Below are positions 61,226 through 64,000 of a DNA stretch of 64,000 nt, one piece after another (position 1 is the first letter of the stretch; every line of letters starts with the position of its first letter). The position numbers and the translations under genes were made by a program. Source of the DNA: a bacterium. GTDB taxonomy: Bacteria > Bacteroidota > Bacteroidia > Bacteroidales > Muribaculaceae. The notes beneath the pieces were generated by a model, which saw only the letters and a program-made list of their open reading frames with translations, had not been told where the DNA came from and ran no database searches. The stretch spans positions 1-64,000 of the forward strand of contig SFTJ01000007.1 of assembly GCA_004563195.1 (NCBI GenBank), read 5' to 3'.

Positions 61226-62515
61226 ATGGCATACAAAAAATTACACTTCGAAACTCTCCAATTGCATGTAGGTCAAGAACAACCCGATCCGGCAACCGAC
61301 GCCCGTGCAGTGCCTATATATCAAACCACCTCTTATGTGTTCCGCAACTCGCAGCATGCAGCCGACCGCTTCGGACTTCGCGATGCAGGTAACATCTACG
61401 GACGCCTCACCAACAGCACTCAAGGCGTATTTGAGGACCGTGTGGCTGCTCTCGAAGGCGGCGTGGCAGGTTTGGCTGTAGCATCGGGTGCCGCTGCTGT
61501 GACCTATGCTCTACAAAACATACTTCAGGCCGGCGACCACATAGCAGCTGCCGACAACCTTTACGGCGGTTCGTACAACCTCATCACCCACACCTTGGCT
61601 AATCAGGGCATCAGCAACACTATCTTCAAGAACAACGACTTTGAGTCGCTTGAAGCAGCCATTCAGCCCAACACCAAGGCCGTGTATGTAGAGACCTTCG
61701 GCAACCCTAATTCCGATGTCACCAACATCGAAGAGACAGCCCGCGTGGCTCACAGCCATGGCATTCCATTGATTGTTGACAACACTTTTGCCACTCCATT
61801 CCTGTTCCGTCCCATTGAGCATGGCGCCGACATCGTAGTTCACTCAGCCACCAAGTTTATCGGCGGTCACGGCAGTTCGCTCGGCGGTGTAATCGTTGAC
61901 GGCGGAAACTTCGATTGGAAAGCCAATCCCGATAAGTTCCCCACCCTCGCCAAGCCCGACCCAAGCTACCACGGTGCAATATTTGCCGATGTGGCAGGCA
62001 AAGCAGCATTTGTAACTCGCATTCGCGCCGTAGTGCTGCGCGATACCGGTGCCACTATTTCTCCGTTCAACGCATTTATCTTGTTGCAAGGACTCGAAAC
62101 ATTGTCGCTTCGCGTGGAGCGCCATGTGCAAAATGCACTCCGCGTGGTAGAGTTCTTGAAGAATCACCCCAAGGTAGAACGCGTCAATCACCCGGCTCTC
62201 GAAAGCCACCCCGACCACAAGCTCTACACCCAATACTTCCCCAACGGTGCAGGCAGCATATTCACTTTCGAGATTAAAGGCGGCAAGGAAGCTGCTTGGC
62301 GTTTTATCGACTCACTCGAAATATTCTCATTGCTCGCCAATGTGGCCGACGTGAAGAGTCTGGTAATCCACCCTTACACCACCACGCACTCACAGATGTC
62401 GCCCGAAGAACTCGCCGAGCAACACATCACCGAGTCGACTGTGCGTCTTTCAATAGGTACTGAGCATATCGACGACTTGCTCGACGACATCGCTCAAGCT
62501 CTCGAAAAAGTATAA
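61226..62515 (+). CDS. metY: O-acetylhomoserine sulfhydrylase (Cys/Met metabolism PLP enzyme)
   Basis: 429 residues, right for MetY, longer than MetB (about 390). PLP lysine in VHSATKFIGGHG (Lys210). Other family blocks are YQTTSYVFRNSQHAADRFG, YGRLTNSTQGVFE, PNSDVTNIEE, and the insert with DKFPTLAKPDPSYHGAIF that is typical of MetY. Makes homocysteine from O-acetylhomoserine and sulfide for methionine synthesis. Well-defined promoter, divergent from an Lrp-type regulator. A terminator hairpin lies about 33 bases after the stop. Confidence 0.94.
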   Translation: MAYKKLHFETLQLHVGQEQPDPATDARAVPIYQTTSYVFRNSQHAADRFGLRDAGNIYGRLTNSTQGVFEDRVAALEGGVAGLAVASGAAAVTYALQNILQAGDHIAAADNLYGGSYNLITHTLANQGISNTIFKNNDFESLEAAIQPNTKAVYVETFGNPNSDVTNIEETARVAHSHGIPLIVDNTFATPFLFRPIEHGADIVVHSATKFIGGHGSSLGGVIVDGGNFDWKANPDKFPTLAKPDPSYHGAIFADVAGKAAFVTRIRAVVLRDTGATISPFNAFILLQGLETLSLRVERHVQNALRVVEFLKNHPKVERVNHPALESHPDHKLYTQYFPNGAGSIFTFEIKGGKEAAWRFIDSLEIFSLLANVADVKSLVIHPYTTTHSQMSPEELAEQHITESTVRLSIGTEHIDDLLDDIAQALEKV

Positions 62516-62547
62516 TATAATTGTTCTATTACTTATCCGGGGTTGTT

Positions 62548-62585
62548 GAGGCTGTAACGAATGCGTTATGGCCTCTTTGTTTTTG
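62548..62585 (+). terminator. Terminator after metY
   Basis: A stem of 5 plus 6 bp with a single internal mismatch (62548-62558 with 62565-62575), followed by TTTGTTTTTGG. Confidence 0.78.
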
Positions 62586-62607
62586 GCATTTTGCCAATTA
62601 TTTTTGC

Positions 62608-62615
62608 TATTTTTG
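62608..62615 (+). promoter_or_regulatory. -7 element of the flavodoxin/ferredoxin gene
   Basis: TATTTTTG followed by CATTG; TTTG at 62582-62585 may be -33 with a 22-bp spacer. The leader is about 20 bases. Confidence 0.45.
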
Positions 62616-62640
62616 CATTGTATTCAACAAGAATGGCATT

Positions 62641-63459
62641 ATGAACATACTCGACATAGCAGTTATCACATTTTCGCCCACCGGTGCATCGCGAAAAGTG
62701 GCTCTCAACATAGCTCAAGGCACCGGAGTGGCTCAAATACGCAACATCGACCTCACGCATGCTCCTTCCGAAGCCCGCCTCGGCGACAACTCGCTCGCCA
62801 TAATCAGCGTGCCGGTATATGGCGGCAAACCGGCTCCTATGGCTGTGCAGCGCATGCAGCAAATCAGCGGCAACGGCACACCTGCCGTGGTGGTGGCTGT
62901 GTATGGCAATCGCCACTACGAATCGGCTCTCGAACAACTCTCCGACTTGGCTCGTGCTAAAGGCTTTAAGGTGATAGCCGCAGCCACTTTTGTGGGCGAA
63001 CACTCCTACTCCACCCCCGCCACACCCATCGCCGTGGGACGCCCCGATTCCGACGATTGTGCCCAAGCACAACGCCTCGGCGCTGCCGTTATTCAGAAAT
63101 TATCGTCGGGCAACGTCACTGAAGTAGATGCCGCCGCCATAGAACAACCCGCACAACCCGAAGGTGCAATGGAAGTGTTCCACGCCACCATAGCACAATG
63201 GAAGAGTCAAGGTGTGAAATCGCCGCGAACGCCCGTCACCGACGCCTCGCTATGCGTGCACTGCGGCAGCTGCGTGGCACTGTGCCCCAATCAAGCCATC
63301 GAGCGCGGCAACGAGTGCAACACCGACGCCGACCGCTGCATCAAATGCTGCGCCTGCGTGAAAGGCTGCCCGCAAAAAGCCCGCACCATGCCATCGCCAT
63401 TCGCCCCACTAATCAGCAAAAACTTCGCTCCCCGCAAAGACAATAAAGTGATTCTGTAA
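62641..63459 (+). CDS. Flavodoxin-like / 4Fe-4S ferredoxin fusion protein (EFR1-like)
   Basis: 272 residues from the ATG at 62641 (MNILDIAVITFSPTG); a longer frame upstream would cover the metY terminator and promoter. The N-terminal half is a flavodoxin-like domain with FSPTGASRKV as the phosphate-binding loop, PVYGGKPAP and VYGNRHYESALEQL. The C-terminal half has two 4Fe-4S motifs: CVHCGSCVALCP (first Cys205) and CIKCCACVKGCP (first Cys233, with an extra Cys237). Such EFR1-type proteins shuttle electrons between flavin and iron-sulfur partners in anaerobes. Monocistronic; the partner is unknown. Confidence 0.9.
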   Translation: MNILDIAVITFSPTGASRKVALNIAQGTGVAQIRNIDLTHAPSEARLGDNSLAIISVPVYGGKPAPMAVQRMQQISGNGTPAVVVAVYGNRHYESALEQLSDLARAKGFKVIAAATFVGEHSYSTPATPIAVGRPDSDDCAQAQRLGAAVIQKLSSGNVTEVDAAAIEQPAQPEGAMEVFHATIAQWKSQGVKSPRTPVTDASLCVHCGSCVALCPNQAIERGNECNTDADRCIKCCACVKGCPQKARTMPSPFAPLISKNFAPRKDNKVIL

Positions 63460-63485
63460 TTCAGCAACCACATTGCGCTATATAA

Positions 63486-63580
63486 AAAACACAGATAACA
63501 CAAACCGTGGCACGGATAAGCACAATAATGTGCAAATCTGTGCCTGATTTTGTGGGAATCTGCGTTAAAACCACCAACAT
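63486..63580 (+). repeat. Dispersed intergenic repeat, copy D
   Basis: AACACAGATAACACAAACC, then GATAAGCACAATAATGTGCA, TCTGTGCCTGATTTTGTGG, and GTTAAAACCACCAACATAG. It follows the ferredoxin gene by about 27 bases, again a 3' position. Confidence 0.85.
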
Positions 63581-63965
63581 AGCGGCTGTCCGCAAAAATG
63601 AATTGTTTTATTTCAAGAAACAAAACATCGCTGTCCAGTAAACAGGACAAGAGAAGCAAGACTGTCAGATAAAACATGTTAACGCATGGGGAAAAGAACA
63701 GGCATTAACTTGTCATTTACCCAAGAATATCATACTTTTGCATAGTCAAAGGAGAAATGGGGCAACATAACTTTTCTTCTATAATACAAAGCGAAAACAC
63801 ATCAATGGATACACAACCGATGTGTCCGCACCAACACATGGAACAATCCATATCCTCCACTGTCGGGCATCACAGAAGCGGAGAGAAATGGAAATAAACT
63901 TATAATTATTGATGTCCCAAATAATACGGGGGACACTAATGGAATAATGCTAAACCTGTCGGTAT

Positions 63966-64000
63966 ATGAAAAAATATACAATCTTATTATCATCTGACGA
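63966..64000 (+). CDS. Possible start of a gene cut by the window edge
   Basis: An ATG at 63966 opens a frame reading MKKYTILLSSD to the end of the window, a plausible start of an exported or cytosolic protein. Too little is present to judge. Confidence 0.25.
   Translation, partial: MKKYTILLSSD

Larger units (their letters stand above)
63460..64000. other. Intergenic tail of the window
   Basis: It contains dispersed repeat copy D (63486-63580) and a -7-like box (TACTTTTG near 63734-63741), and otherwise AT-rich DNA without a supported gene until a possible start codon at 63966. Confidence 0.6.

Noticed and set aside
63802..63993. A 63-codon minus-strand frame at the window end
   Set aside because: No family resemblance; it overlaps a more plausible plus-strand start at 63966.
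1..64000. tRNA, rRNA, prophage, integrase or riboswitch genes
   Set aside because: Looked for cloverleaf-like ends, rRNA cores, integrase motifs and known riboswitch cores; none could be supported by eye.

Overview
The window reads as a chromosomal segment of a gut-type Bacteroidales bacterium. The evidence is a SusC/SusD pair with a polysaccharide utilization locus (PUL), many lipoproteins with SPII lipoboxes, BACON, DUF4493 and PCMD domains, GH92 and GH27 enzymes, and promoters of the Bacteroidetes type (TTG, about 19-20 bp, TAnnTTTG). Base composition is near 50% GC over most of the window and visibly lower around the restriction-modification genes. A Muribaculaceae-like member is plausible, but this is inference from general style.

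Layout. 1-3821: nucleotide metabolism (3' end of carB, guaA, pyrG). 4307-5326: a rhuM-type accessory gene between two 82-bp direct repeats. 5692-8165: a lipoprotein and two exported barrel-like proteins. 8664-11639 (minus): a CE7 esterase and GH27 alpha-galactosidase pair. 11847-12245: a tyrosine-rich lipoprotein, then a gene-poor stretch with a possible small RNA. 12918-14658: ridA and ilvA, which act on the same reaction chain. 14659-17901: a permease and an esterase amid a dispersed intergenic repeat family and a large inverted repeat. 18852-28348 (minus): a tight six-gene operon of DUF4493/PCMD/BACON surface lipoproteins and two sister outer-membrane barrels, with no described function known to me. 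29029-40379: a CapD-type nucleotide-sugar enzyme, a DUF4923 protein, an aldose epimerase-like protein, a COG0523 metallochaperone GTPase with an extreme Asp/His tract, an AAA/DUF4143 ATPase, an AAA-CYTH fusion, a META lipoprotein and two exporters. 40819-55726: a PUL of SusC, SusD, an EEP-family lipoprotein, a ROK kinase, GH92, a GH63/GH37-like glycosidase, a PA14 metallophosphoesterase and a phosphodiesterase-alkaline phosphatase fusion. 56240-59895 (minus): a DpnII/MboI-type (GATC) restriction-modification operon carrying an extra nuclease-like gene. 60545-63459: a divergent Lrp/AsnC regulator and metY, then a flavodoxin/ferredoxin fusion.

How genes work together. IlvA makes a reactive enamine/imine that RidA hydrolyses. 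The PUL joins alpha-mannosidase activity to four phosphoester-cleaving modules, which points to a phosphorylated mannoside such as phosphomannan, a GPI-like glycan or a mannosylated phospholipid (inference). In the RM island, two adenine methylases protect double-stranded and probably single-stranded GATC, a DpnII-type nuclease cuts unmodified GATC, and a small Xre protein probably controls expression.

The most novel-looking items are the DUF4493/PCMD operon, the phosphoester-rich mannosidase PUL, the extra PD-(D/E)XK-like gene in the DpnII operon, and the dispersed repeat family whose copies can form terminator hairpins.
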